In this document: positions 32,824-41,422 of the stretch, in pieces | Layout: each line of letters begins with the position of its first letter | Numbering within the stretch: position 1 is the first letter of the stretch | NCBI RefSeq assembly: GCF_000377945.1 | Contig: NZ_KB898921.1 | Coordinates: 124,001-188,000 of the forward strand | DNA length: 64,000 nt | Direction of reading: 5' to 3' | From: Thioalkalivibrio sulfidiphilus | GTDB taxonomy: Bacteria; Pseudomonadota; Gammaproteobacteria; Ectothiorhodospirales; Ectothiorhodospiraceae | Program-made: the position numbers and the translations under genes | The notes under the pieces: model-generated | Seen by the model: only the letters and a program-made list of their open reading frames with translations | What the model was told of the DNA's origin: nothing | Database searches by the model: none

Positions 32824-34644
32824 TCATTCCACCAGCGCCGATTCCGCCGCAATCCGTTCCTGCTGCTGGTGGGTCCAGAGCTGGGCGTAGGTGCCGCCCA
32901 GGGCCAGGAGTTGCGCGTGGCTGCCCTGCTCCACGATGCGTCCGCCGTCCAGCACGATGATGCGGTCGGCGTCCACGATGGTGGACAGGCGGTGGGCGAT
33001 GGCGAGCGTGGTGCGACGCTGGGAGACCTCGTTCAGGGCGTCCAGGATCACCTTCTCGGCGTGGGAGTCCAGGGATGAGGTGGCCTCGTCCAGCACCAGG
33101 ATGGGCGGGTCCTTGAGCAGCACTCGGGCGATGGCGATGCGCTGCTTCTCGCCGCCGGAGAGTTTGAGTCCCCGCTCGCCTACCTGGGTCTCAAGTCCCT
33201 GGGGCAGCGAGGCGATGAAGCCCTCCAGGTGCGCCATACGCACGGCGCGCAGGATCTCTTCCTCGCTGGCATCCGGACGGCCGTAAGCGATGTTGTAGCG
33301 CACCGTGTCGTTGAACAGCACCGTGTCCTGGGGTACCACGCCGATGGCCCGGCGCAGGCTCTCCTGGGTCACGCTGCGGATGTCCTGGCCGTTGATGGTG
33401 ATCCGGCCCTCGGTGACGTCGTAGAAGCGGAACAGCAGGCGCGCGATGGTGGACTTCCCTGCCCCGCTGGGACCGACGATGGCCAGTTTCTGGCCGGCGG
33501 GGATCTCGAAGCTCACGTCCTTGAGGATGGGCCGGTCCTCGGTGTAGGCGTAGCTCACGTGCTCGAAGCGGATGGCGCCGCCGTCGGGCTTGAGTTCCGT
33601 GGCATCGGCGGCGTCCACCACCCGCGCGGGCTGGTACATGAGCTTGAACAGGCGCTCGATGTTGATCAGGGCCTCGCGGATTTCCCGGTACACGAAGCCC
33701 AGGAAATTGAGCGGCATGAACAGCTGGATCATGTAGGCGTTGATCATGACCAGGTCGCCCAGGGTCATCTGCCCGGCAGCCACCCGGTGCGCCGCCATGA
33801 TCATCATCACCGTGATGGAGGCGGCGATGATGAGGGCCTGCCCGGAGTTGAGACCGGCCAGCGACAGGCGGTTCTTCATGCGCGCCTCTTCCCAGGCCTC
33901 CAGGTTGCGGTCGTACTCCCTGGCCTCGTAGGTCTCGTTGCCGAAGTACTTCACCGTCTCGTAGTTGAGCAGGCTGTCCATGGCCCGGGTGTTGGAGACG
34001 TTGTCCATCTGGTTGCTTTCGCGCACGAAGCGGTTGCGCCATTCGGTGACGTAGATGGAGAAGATCACGTACACCGCCACCGCGGCCAGCACCGTGAGCG
34101 CGAAGCTGGCATCGAAGGCCACCAGCATGATCACCGTGATCAGGCCGATCTCAAGCAGCGTGGGCACGATGTTGAACAGCATGAAGCGCAGCAGGAAGCT
34201 GATGCCGGTGGTGCCGCGCTCGATGTCGCGGGCGAGCCCCCCGGTCTGGCGGGAGAGATGAAAGCCGAGATCCAGGCGGTGCAGGTGTTCGAAGACCTTG
34301 AGCGAGACCCGGCGCATGGCCCGCTCCGCCACCCGGGCGAACACCGCGTCGCGCAGTTCGCCGAAGAACACCGAGGTGAAACGCAGCGCACCGTAGCCGA
34401 TCAGCAGGGCCAGGGGCACGGCCACCAGCACCTCGGCGGGAGATTCCAGGCCGCGGGTCTCGAAGTGATCGACGATGAACTTGAGCGCCACCGGTACCAG
34501 GACGCCGGCGACCTTGGCCAGCGCCAGCAGGCCCAGGGCCAGGATCACCCGGCCCCGGAACTCCATCAGGAAGGGAAGCAGGCTGATGATGATGCGCCAG
34601 TTGACCGGGCCGCCCCGGTAGTCGCTGTCCCTGCGTGTTCTCAC
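32824..34644 (-). CDS. Atm1/HMT1-type ABC exporter (permease-ATPase fusion)
   Basis: A 606-residue half-transporter. Six membrane segments (residues 25-310) contain the Atm1-type signatures LNYETVKYFGNETYE and IERLFKLM. The ATPase has Walker A GPSGAGKST, Q-loop VVPQDTVLFNDTVRYNIAYG, the ABC signature LSGGEKQRIAIAR, Walker B ILVLDEATSSLD and the switch His in IAHRLSTI. Atm1-like exporters move glutathione-type sulfur compounds or metal conjugates. It overlaps arfB by four bases, probably because of compact packing rather than shared function. Confidence 0.93.
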   Translation of the reverse strand: MRTRRDSDYRGGPVNWRIIISLLPFLMEFRGRVILALGLLALAKVAGVLVPVALKFIVDHFETRGLESPAEVLVAVPLALLIGYGALRFTSVFFGELRDAVFARVAERAMRRVSLKVFEHLHRLDLGFHLSRQTGGLARDIERGTTGISFLLRFMLFNIVPTLLEIGLITVIMLVAFDASFALTVLAAVAVYVIFSIYVTEWRNRFVRESNQMDNVSNTRAMDSLLNYETVKYFGNETYEAREYDRNLEAWEEARMKNRLSLAGLNSGQALIIAASITVMMIMAAHRVAAGQMTLGDLVMINAYMIQLFMPLNFLGFVYREIREALINIERLFKLMYQPARVVDAADATELKPDGGAIRFEHVSYAYTEDRPILKDVSFEIPAGQKLAIVGPSGAGKSTIARLLFRFYDVTEGRITINGQDIRSVTQESLRRAIGVVPQDTVLFNDTVRYNIAYGRPDASEEEILRAVRMAHLEGFIASLPQGLETQVGERGLKLSGGEKQRIAIARVLLKDPPILVLDEATSSLDSHAEKVILDALNEVSQRRTTLAIAHRLSTIVDADRIIVLDGGRIVEQGSHAQLLALGGTYAQLWTHQQQERIAAESALVE

Positions 34645-35057
34645 TGGATGTCCACCTTGCCGCGCAGCTCCTTGGTGCGACCCCGGCGGGTCTTCTCGTC
34701 CACCCGCTTGCGCTTGGTCGTGAGGCTCGGCCGGGTGGGCTTGCGGGCCTTGGGCACCACGGCGACGCTGCGGATCAGCTCGGCGAGGCGTCGCAGGGCG
34801 TCTTCCCGGTTGCCTTCCTGGGTGCGGAAGCGCTGGGCCTTGATGATGACCACCCCCTCGCGGGTGATGCGATGGTCACGCAGGGCCAGCAGGCGGGTCT
34901 TGTAGAAGTCGGGGAGCGAGGAGCCGGGGATATCGAAGCGCAGGTGAATGGCGCTGGAGACCTTGTTGACGTTCTGCCCGCCCGCCCCCTGGGCGCGGAT
35001 CGCGCTGATCTCGATCTCGTGATCGGGGATGGAGACCTTGTTGGAGATGGCAAGCAT
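34641..35057 (-). CDS. arfB: Alternative ribosome-rescue peptidyl-tRNA hydrolase
   Basis: A 138-residue ArfB/YaeJ. The catalytic GGQ lies in AIRAQGAGGQNVNKVSSAI and the C-terminal tail is strongly basic (KKRV-like TTKRKRVDEKTRRGRTKELR), which in ArfB enters the empty mRNA channel of stalled ribosomes. I chose the ATG at 35057 (MLAISNKVSIPDHEI), matching the family's usual N-terminus, over 35084. Confidence 0.92.
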   Translation of the reverse strand: MLAISNKVSIPDHEIEISAIRAQGAGGQNVNKVSSAIHLRFDIPGSSLPDFYKTRLLALRDHRITREGVVIIKAQRFRTQEGNREDALRRLAELIRSVAVVPKARKPTRPSLTTKRKRVDEKTRRGRTKELRGKVDIQ

Positions 35058-35101
35058 GGCTGTGGGCGGCTTTGGCGAGCCCACAGTCTATCAAAGGACG
35101 T

Positions 35102-35149
35102 GAGGAGAGAGGTGTGAGGAGAGAGGCGCGAATGCTCACCTCTCTCCTC
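35102..35149. terminator. Hairpin downstream of wrbA
   Basis: GAGGAGAGAGGTG (35102-35114) pairs exactly with CACCTCTCTCCTC (35137-35149), with a second partial repeat in between. It lies just past the wrbA stop. There is no strong T-run, so termination is only possible. Confidence 0.4.
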
Positions 35150-35166
35150 CTCTGGCTCCGCTTACA

Positions 35167-35826
35167 TCAGCCGCCTGAGGCCAGACGGGTCACGCTCGAC
35201 GCCGCGCCCATCTGCGCCTTGCCCAGTTTCTGCGCCGCGGCCGTCTCTGCCACGTGGCGACCCTGGGATCGGGCCATGGCCAGCTCGATCTCGGAGGGCT
35301 GGCGGCTGCCGTCGCCGGCGGCCAGGGTGGTGGCGCCGTATGGGGAGCCGCCCGCCACCTCATCCAGGGTCAGCTGGCGCTTCTCGGTGTAGGGCAGGCC
35401 CACCACGGTCATGCCCAGGTGCATGAGGTTGACGATGGTGGAGATCAGCGTGGTTTCCTGGCCGCCGTGCTGGCTGGCCGTGGAGGCAAACACGCTGCCC
35501 ACTTTGCCCACCAGCTTGTCCTGGAACCACAGCTGGCCGGTCTGGTCCAGGAAGTTGGCCATCTGGGCGGCCATGCGACCGTAGCGGGTGGGGGTACCGA
35601 TGATGATGGCGTCGTAGTCGGCCAGTTCGGCGGGGGTGGCGATGGGGGCGGCCTGGTCCAGCTTGGCACCGGCGCCTTTGGCGACTTCCTCGGGCATCAG
35701 CTCCGGGACCCGCTTGATGACGGCCTCGGCGCCCTGCACTTCGCGCACGCCCTCGACCACGGCCTGGGCCATCTGCTCCACGTGGCCCCAGGTGGAGTAA
35801 TACAGGATCAGCACTTTGGTGTTCAT
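35167..35826 (-). CDS. wrbA: NAD(P)H:quinone oxidoreductase, WrbA type IV
   Basis: A 219-residue flavodoxin-like WrbA, which reduces quinones by two electrons using FMN. Motifs: [18 protein letters not shown] for the FMN phosphate, [34 protein letters not shown] and [17 protein letters not shown], all diagnostic. The C-terminal tail (about 20 residues of Ala/Gln/Ser) is longer than in the E. coli protein. It is divergent from the LysR gene; the 112-bp shared region probably holds the control site. Confidence 0.93.
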   Translation of the reverse strand: MNTKVLILYYSTWGHVEQMAQAVVEGVREVQGAEAVIKRVPELMPEEVAKGAGAKLDQAAPIATPAELADYDAIIIGTPTRYGRMAAQMANFLDQTGQLWFQDKLVGKVGSVFASTASQHGGQETTLISTIVNLMHLGMTVVGLPYTEKRQLTLDEVAGGSPYGATTLAAGDGSRQPSEIELAMARSQGRHVAETAAAQKLGKAQMGAASSVTRLASGG

Positions 35827-35938
35827 GGACGTTCCTCCGGAACGATGGAATATGGGAACGTCATCAGTTTATTTGTTGCGATTTACTGAAATAAGGATTA
35901 AGAATCGAAACCAGTGTTCTGTTAATTGGTACATAACC

Positions 35939-36856
35939 ATGAAACTGGAAGGTATTCGCACCTTTGTGGCCATCGTCGAGGCCGGCTCCATCACCGCCGC
36001 TGCCCGACGCCTGGGCGTGGCCAAGTCCGTGGTGAGCCACCGGCTCTCGGAGCTGGAGGATTCGGTGGGCGCGCGGCTGATCCAGCGCTCCTCCCGCCGG
36101 CTTTCGCTCACCGAGCAGGGGGAGATGTTTCACCGCTTCAGCGCCCGCATGCTGGGGGAGCTGGACGAGGCGGTGTCGCGCATCGCCGAGGAGGGCCACG
36201 AGCTGCGCGGTCCGCTGCGGGTGGCCGCGCCCATGAGTTTCGGCCTGCTGCACCTGGGTCCTGCCCTTTACCCCTTCCTGCGTGAACACCCCGGCATCCA
36301 GCTGGACCTGGACCTGAACGACCGCATGGTGGACCTGGTGGGGGAAGGCTACGACATGGCTATCCGCATCGGTCAGCTGCCGGACTCGACCCTGGTGGCC
36401 CGGCGCCTGGTCTCGAGCCGCCACCTGCTGGTGGCCAGCCCTGCTTACCTGGCTGAACACGGCAGACCGACGCACGTGGAGGCGCTGTCAGAGCACCGGG
36501 GGATCCTCTACTCGAACGTGCATCCCAACGACCAGCTGCGCTTCAAGCGCGAGGGCAGCACGGTCACGGGCCATTTCGCCACGGCCCTGCAGGTGAACAA
36601 CGGCGATGCCATGCGCGATGCCGCCATTGCCGGCCTGGGTCTGGCGGTAATCCCGGACTTCATCGTCTGGCAGGCCCTGGCGGACGGGCGGCTGGTGGTG
36701 GTGGAACTGGACGGCAGGCTGCCGGAGGTGGGCGTGTATGCGGTGTTCCCCCAGAACCGGCATCTGACCGCCAAGGTCAGGGCGTTGACGGAACACCTGG
36801 CGGCGAGTTTCGGGGATCCGCCGTATTGGAAGTACGAAGGGGGAATAGGGAAGTAG
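35939..36856 (+). CDS. LysR-family transcriptional regulator
   Basis: A 305-residue LysR protein. The start at 35939 gives the canonical MKLEGIRTFVAIVEAGSITA helix-turn-helix; the frame opens earlier at 35816. The DNA-binding part continues AARRLGVAKSVVSHRLSELE, and the effector domain begins LRVAAPMSFGLLHLGPAL. Its divergent position suggests that it regulates wrbA, as LysR proteins commonly control the adjacent divergent gene. Confidence 0.92.
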   Translation: MKLEGIRTFVAIVEAGSITAAARRLGVAKSVVSHRLSELEDSVGARLIQRSSRRLSLTEQGEMFHRFSARMLGELDEAVSRIAEEGHELRGPLRVAAPMSFGLLHLGPALYPFLREHPGIQLDLDLNDRMVDLVGEGYDMAIRIGQLPDSTLVARRLVSSRHLLVASPAYLAEHGRPTHVEALSEHRGILYSNVHPNDQLRFKREGSTVTGHFATALQVNNGDAMRDAAIAGLGLAVIPDFIVWQALADGRLVVVELDGRLPEVGVYAVFPQNRHLTAKVRALTEHLAASFGDPPYWKYEGGIGK

Positions 36857-36967
36857 GAATCGAAGTGTGAAGGGTGAATTGGGAAGTGCGAAGTGAATGC
36901 TTTTTTCCCACTTCCCAATTCTCCCTTCACACTTCTAATTCGCACTTCCCAATTCTCCCTTTTCACT
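36843..36967. repeat. Low-complexity inverted repeat, GAAGTGGGAATTGGGAAGTG family
   Basis: The plus strand carries AAGTGTGAAGGGTGAATTGG and then GGAAGTGCGAAGTGAA, followed by their complements, CACTTCCCAATTCTCCCTTC, twice. The same phrase family occurs at 40522-40628. It separates the convergent LysR and DUF4197 genes and could end both transcripts. Confidence 0.65.
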
Positions 36968-37715
36968 TCAACCCCCCACTTCCAAACACCTTCCTCAGCA
37001 GTTCCGTGGTGCGCCGGGCCGGGTCCTGGCGGATGGCAGTCTCCTCCACGGCCAGGTAATGGAACACCCCGTCCAGGGCGCGGCCGACCACGTGGCCGCT
37101 CAGGTCCGTGTCCACCTCGGGCAGGAACGGGATGCTGCGGTAGCGGCGCATCAGGTCGTCGTGCACGCGCACGGCACCTGCTTCCGAGAGGGTCTCGTCC
37201 ACGATGGGACGCATCTCCGTGCCCAGGGGCTCACGCATGCGGGATTCGAAATAGCGGGTGGCGGCATCGTCCGGCCCGTTCAGGATGGACTGGGCGTCCT
37301 GGATGCTCATGTCGCGGATGGCGTTGACGAACAGCGCCCTGGCGCGGGGCGTGGCCGCCTCGGCGGCGCGGTTCATGCGCACTTCGAGATCGTCCAGCAT
37401 GCCGCTCAGGCCGATGCGGGACAGTTGTTCCTGCGCGCGGGTCAGGCCGTAGGGCAAGGGGATGCGCACCCGGGGGTCGTTGAGGAAGCCGCCGGGCGCG
37501 CCCAGCCGGCTGACCACGTTGTCGGTACCGATGCGCAATGCTTCGCGCAGGCCGTCGATGATCTCGGCCTGGGTCAGGCCCGAGGTGGTGGTGCTGCCGC
37601 CGGTGATCCCGCGCAGCAGCTGCTGACCCCGTTCCCACCAGTTGGCCTGGGCCTGGCCGGCCGGGATTGCCAGCAGCAGGGTGAGCAGAAAGCGGCGACG
37701 TGTCATGTGAGGCAT
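36963..37715 (-). CDS. Exported DUF4197 protein
   Basis: A 250-residue DUF4197 protein with an N-terminal signal; MTRRRFLLTLLLAIPAGQA contains a twin-arginine-like TRRRFL, so Tat export is possible. Family segments include LTQAEIIDGLREALRIGTDN and MNRAAEAATPRARALFVNAI, then RYFESRM and GHVVGRALDGVFHYLAVEE. The function is unknown. Its ATG overlaps the stop of the DJ-1-like gene (TGATG). Confidence 0.88.
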   Translation of the reverse strand: MPHMTRRRFLLTLLLAIPAGQAQANWWERGQQLLRGITGGSTTTSGLTQAEIIDGLREALRIGTDNVVSRLGAPGGFLNDPRVRIPLPYGLTRAQEQLSRIGLSGMLDDLEVRMNRAAEAATPRARALFVNAIRDMSIQDAQSILNGPDDAATRYFESRMREPLGTEMRPIVDETLSEAGAVRVHDDLMRRYRSIPFLPEVDTDLSGHVVGRALDGVFHYLAVEETAIRQDPARRTTELLRKVFGSGGLK

Positions 37716-38338
37716 CAGAGTTTCACCCTTCGTGTGTTGTCCGTGGGCCAGGGGTATTCCATGTTTCGGGCGGCGTTGGCGGCCACCTCCACCCCATGAT
37801 CCCGCGCCACCAGGTGCAGTGCCAGGTCCATGCCCGCGGAGATGCCGGCGGAACTGATGAGGTCACCATCCTGCACCACGTGCAGGTCCTCGTGCACGCG
37901 GACCCGTGGGAAATGTTCTTTCATGAAGGACAGGGAACGCCAGTGGGTGGTGGCGTCGCGTCCGTCCAGCAGGCCGGCAGAGGCCAGCAGCAGGGAGCCG
38001 GTGCACACCGAGGCGAGCGTGCTCACCTGCCCTGCCCTCTCCCTGAGCCAGGCTTGCAGTGCTGCATCCTCCAGCAAGGCGCGCACGCCCCAGCCGCCGG
38101 GTACCACCAGGATGTCCAGGGCGGGCGCATCGTTCAGTGAACACGTGGGGAGCACGCGCATGCCGCCGGAACAGGTGACCGGCTCAGCGCTGGTCGCCAG
38201 CAGGCTCACCCGGTAGGGGGACTCGGTCTCGCGCCGGCGCGCTTCGTCCAGGCGCGTGGTGACGAAGACCTCGTAGGGGCCGGTGAAGTCCAGCACCTCC
38301 ACGTTTTCGAAGATCAGGATGCCGACGTGCTTATGCAT
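37715..38338 (-). CDS. DJ-1/PfpI-family protein
   Basis: A 207-residue class I glutamine-amidotransferase-like fold of the DJ-1/PfpI group. FENVEVLDFTGPYEVF is the N-terminal helix with its conserved acid, and the nucleophile Cys lies in LASVCTGSLLLASAGLLDGR, followed by ATTHW. There is no AraC DNA-binding domain. Related proteins include isonitrile hydratases; the activity here is not assigned. It is coupled to the DUF4197 gene. Confidence 0.87.
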   Translation of the reverse strand: MHKHVGILIFENVEVLDFTGPYEVFVTTRLDEARRRETESPYRVSLLATSAEPVTCSGGMRVLPTCSLNDAPALDILVVPGGWGVRALLEDAALQAWLRERAGQVSTLASVCTGSLLLASAGLLDGRDATTHWRSLSFMKEHFPRVRVHEDLHVVQDGDLISSAGISAGMDLALHLVARDHGVEVAANAARNMEYPWPTDNTRRVKL

Positions 38339-38357
38339 GTGCCTGGAATCCGGAAAG

Positions 38358-38462
38358 GATAGCCGCGCAGACGCGCAGGCGCAGAGACATCAACCATACA
38401 TCATTCAAGCACCGTTCCGATGCTTGCTGCTTGAATCTCTGCGCCTGCGCATCCCCGCGGCC
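38358..38462. repeat. Intergenic inverted repeat, GCGCAGACGCGCAGGCGC family
   Basis: Left arm GCGCAGACGCGCAGGCGCAG at 38367-38386 pairs imperfectly with CTGCGCCTGCGCATCCCCGC in 38438-38458. It resembles the GCGGAGGCGCAGAGG elements at 21973-22347. It fills the gap between the DJ-1-like gene and rnk. Confidence 0.6.
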
Positions 38463-38470
38463 GGGTCTTG

Positions 38471-38884
38471 TCAGCGATGCAGCTCCCCCGCCGCCTCCGG
38501 CTGGTAGAGGATCTCCATGATGCGCACGTTCATCTCGCCGCCCTTGGGGGTGGGCCAGGCGATGCTGTCGCCCACGGACAGGCCCAGCAGGGCGCTGCCG
38601 ATGGGGGCCAGTACGGAGATCTTCTCCTCATCGCCGTCCATGCCCGAGGGGTAGACCAGGGTGCGCTGGAATTCGCGGCCTTCCGGTTCCACGCGGAAAC
38701 GCACCCTGGAGTTCATGGTCACCAGGGTGGGCGGGACCTGCGACGGTTCAACCACGTTGGCGCGCTCCAGTTCGGCCGCCAGCTGGCGGTGGTTGGCCAG
38801 GGCCTCTCTTGGCAGGCTGTCGAGCAGGTGCTCGAGACGGTCCAGATCCAGGGAAGACAGGGTGATGTTCGGTTGCTCTGTCAT
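38471..38884 (-). CDS. rnk: Rnk-type nucleoside diphosphate kinase regulator
   Basis: A 137-residue protein with a short coiled N-terminal region (LDRLEHLLDSLPREALANHR) and a GreA/GreB C-terminal-like domain (VTMNSRVRFRVEP, ISVLAPIGSALLGLSVGD, then AWPTPKGG). This is the Rnk architecture, which binds RNA polymerase's secondary channel region. I chose the ATG at 38884; the frame opens 33 bases upstream. Confidence 0.88.
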   Translation of the reverse strand: MTEQPNITLSSLDLDRLEHLLDSLPREALANHRQLAAELERANVVEPSQVPPTLVTMNSRVRFRVEPEGREFQRTLVYPSGMDGDEEKISVLAPIGSALLGLSVGDSIAWPTPKGGEMNVRIMEILYQPEAAGELHR

Positions 38885-38920
38885 GTCTGCGTTCTCCTGC
38901 AGAAACTGCAAATGCACAAC

Positions 38921-38941
38921 GGCCCGCGCAGAGCGCGGGCC
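38921..38941 (-). terminator. GC-rich hairpin between rhlE and rnk
   Basis: GGCCCGCGC and GCGCGGGCC pair perfectly around AGA. It lies about 70 bp past the rhlE stop and 37 bp before the rnk start. No U-run follows on the minus strand, so it may be an attenuator or mRNA stabiliser instead of a terminator. Confidence 0.45.
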
Positions 38942-39008
38942 GATATGGATTTCACTTTAATGGTTATCGACCCGGCCTGCCAGGGCCGGGTCCTCAGAAA
39001 CGGGTTGC

Positions 39009-40385
39009 TTAACCCCGGTTGCCGCCGCGAGGGCCGCCGCTGCGGGCGCTGTTGCCCCCACGGCCTCGACCACCATTGCCCTGGCCCCCGGGACCCTGAC
39101 GGCGGGCGCCAGCGGGCGCGCCACCCGGACGGCCGCCGCGGGGAGCGCCCTGACGGGCGCCGTTGCCCGGGCGTCCGCCACCGGGACGACCACCACGGGG
39201 CGGGCGACTCACGTCGGCATCATTGGCGGATTTCGGCGGCGCCACGAAGCCTTCAGTCTGGATGCGCTCGATGGGACGGCGGATCAGGCGCTCAATGCTG
39301 GTCAGCAGACGCATCTCCTCCCGGTCCACCAGGGACAGCGCGGCGCCGGCAGCACCGGCCCGGCCGGTACGGCCGATGCGGTGCACGTAGTCCTCGGGCA
39401 CGTTGGGCAGCTCGAAGTTGACCACCTGGGGCAGCTGGTCGATGTCCAGGCCACGGGCGGCGATGTCCGTGGCCACCAGCACCGGGATACGGCCGTTCTT
39501 GAACTGGTCCAGGGCCTTGGTGCGGGCCGCTTGGCTCTTGTTGCCGTGGATGGCGGCCGCCGGGATGCCGTCCTTGGACAGCTTCTCCGCCAGGCGGTTG
39601 GCGCCGTGCTTGGTACGGGTGAACACCAGCACCTGTTCCCACTGATTCTGCTTGATCAGGTGGCTGAGCAGGTCACGCTTGGCATGGCTCTCCACCAGGT
39701 GCACGTGCTGCTGCACGCGCTCGGCGGTGGTGTTGCGCGCGGCCACTTCAACGCTGGCCGGGTTGCTCAGGATGCCGTCCGCCAGGCTGCGCATCTCGTC
39801 GGAGAAGGTGGCGGAGAACAGCAGGTTCTGACGCTTGGCCGGCAGCAGCTTCATGATGCGGCGGATGTCATGGATGAAGCCCATGTCCAGCATGCGGTCG
39901 GCCTCGTCCAGCACCAGGATCTCCACACCGGAGAGGTCCACGGTCTTCTGGCCGGCGTGGTCCAGCAGCCGGCCCGGGGTGGCGACGATGATGTCCACCT
40001 GGCCGCGCAGGGCACGGATCTGGGGATTGATGTTCACGCCACCGAACATCACCAGGGAGCGCAGGGTCAGGTACTTGCCGTAGGTCTCCACGGACTCGTG
40101 CACCTGGGCGGCCAGCTCACGGGTGGGGGTCAGCACCAGGCAGCGGGGACGGCCCGGCCCGCTCTTGACGGCGGGACGGTGGGACAGCAGCTGCAGGATG
40201 GGCAGGGTGAAGCCTGCGGTCTTGCCGGTGCCGGTCTGGGCGGCGGCGCGCAGGTCGCGGCCCTTGAGCACTTCGGGGATGGCCTGGGACTGGATGGGGG
40301 TCGGCGATTCATAGCCGGTCTCTTCCAGGGCACGCAAAAGGGGATCGGCCAACCCGAGGTCGGCAAACTTGGAAACAGAAGACAT
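39009..40385 (-). CDS. rhlE: DEAD-box RNA helicase RhlE
   Basis: A 458-residue DEAD-box helicase with the full motif set: Q motif [56 protein letters not shown] and [12 protein letters not shown]-terminal tail of about 75 residues is rich in Arg and Gly ([24 protein letters not shown]), as in RhlE, and should bind RNA. It assists ribosome assembly and RNA turnover. Confidence 0.93.
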   Translation of the reverse strand: MSSVSKFADLGLADPLLRALEETGYESPTPIQSQAIPEVLKGRDLRAAAQTGTGKTAGFTLPILQLLSHRPAVKSGPGRPRCLVLTPTRELAAQVHESVETYGKYLTLRSLVMFGGVNINPQIRALRGQVDIIVATPGRLLDHAGQKTVDLSGVEILVLDEADRMLDMGFIHDIRRIMKLLPAKRQNLLFSATFSDEMRSLADGILSNPASVEVAARNTTAERVQQHVHLVESHAKRDLLSHLIKQNQWEQVLVFTRTKHGANRLAEKLSKDGIPAAAIHGNKSQAARTKALDQFKNGRIPVLVATDIAARGLDIDQLPQVVNFELPNVPEDYVHRIGRTGRAGAAGAALSLVDREEMRLLTSIERLIRRPIERIQTEGFVAPPKSANDADVSRPPRGGRPGGGRPGNGARQGAPRGGRPGGAPAGARRQGPGGQGNGGRGRGGNSARSGGPRGGNRG

Positions 40386-40521
40386 GGGAAAACTCCAACG
40401 GCAACCAGCCGCTCCGTACCGGAGGGGCGCCCATCGAGGAAGACGAAATCAGGGGGTAGGAAATCGGATGAACGGACGCTGACGGGCGGGGCGTTCGATG
40501 GGGGGCACTATACAGGAATAA

Positions 40522-40628
40522 GGGCGAAGTGGGAATTGGGAAGTGGGAAAAGAAGTGAGAAGTGGGAATTGGGAAGTTGGAAGTGAAGATCTCAAACTTC
40601 GCACTTCCCAATTCGCCCTTCCCACTTC
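40522..40628. repeat. Low-complexity inverted repeat, GAAGTGGGAATTGGGAAGTG family
   Basis: Tandem GAAGTGGGAATTGGGAAGTG phrases are followed by their reverse complements (CACTTCCCAATTCGCCCTTC). It lies upstream of rhlE and downstream of the TauE gene, and matches the element at 36843-36967. Confidence 0.65.
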
Positions 40629-41391
40629 AAGACAGTTCCCGAAAGAACTGCACCACCAGCAATCCACTCAGCACCCACAGGACACCTCTCAGCCATCCCC
40701 GGTAGGCATCGGCGGAGAACCGGTCGCGGATGGCCATGCCGGTGCGCAACCCCACCAGGGCCAGGATCGCCAGCGGCAGGGACAGCAGCACGAGCCCGGG
40801 ACTGATCATGCCGAAGGCGGTGAAGGTGGCGGTCTGGGCGCTCTTGCCGACGAGGAAGGCCAGGTTGGTTGCCTGTACCACGACGAGCGGTGCGACCCGC
40901 AGTTCCAGAAAGTAGATCATCAGGGCCGGGCCGCCCACATTCACCGTTCCCCCCATCAGGCCTCCGGCCAGTCCGGCCACGCGGCCGCTGCCTTTGGGGT
41001 GGCGCTGGATGATGCTGAAATCGATGCGCTTGATCTGGTCGCTGAGCAGGTAGAGGACGATGGTCAGGGCCAGCAGCAGGCGGAACGGGTTGGGATCCAG
41101 CAGGATCAGCAACAGGGTGCCCAGCACGGAGCCGAGGAGCATCCAGGCCGCCACGTGCCAGAAACGTCCCAGGCTCTCGCCCAGGTTGCCGCCCCGCAGC
41201 ATGCTCCAGACATTGACGGCGATGTTGGGCCCCAGGGTCATGAGGATGGCGGTCTGCACGTCGGTGACCAGGGCCAGCAGCGGCGTGGCGACCATGGGAA
41301 AGCCCAGCCCGAAGACCCCGTGGATCAGCGCAGCGCCCAGCACCACGGTCACGACCACGAGGATCTCGTTGAGACTGAAGGCGTCCATCAT
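40627..41391 (-). CDS. TauE/SafE-family membrane permease
   Basis: About 254 residues with around eight membrane helices. The two TauE half-repeats are visible: LIHGVFGLGFPMVATPLLAL and the paired LAGGLMGGTVNVGGPALMIY. The family exports sulfite or other organosulfur anions. Start at 41391 (MMDAFSLNEI); the frame reaches 41532 but that extension is Arg/Pro-rich and not membrane-like. No sulfur-oxidation genes are adjacent. Confidence 0.88.
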   Translation of the reverse strand: MMDAFSLNEILVVVTVVLGAALIHGVFGLGFPMVATPLLALVTDVQTAILMTLGPNIAVNVWSMLRGGNLGESLGRFWHVAAWMLLGSVLGTLLLILLDPNPFRLLLALTIVLYLLSDQIKRIDFSIIQRHPKGSGRVAGLAGGLMGGTVNVGGPALMIYFLELRVAPLVVVQATNLAFLVGKSAQTATFTAFGMISPGLVLLSLPLAILALVGLRTGMAIRDRFSADAYRGWLRGVLWVLSGLLVVQFFRELS

Positions 41392-41422
41392 CAGGATAAA
41401 GAGTTTGGATTGAGCGTGGCCC

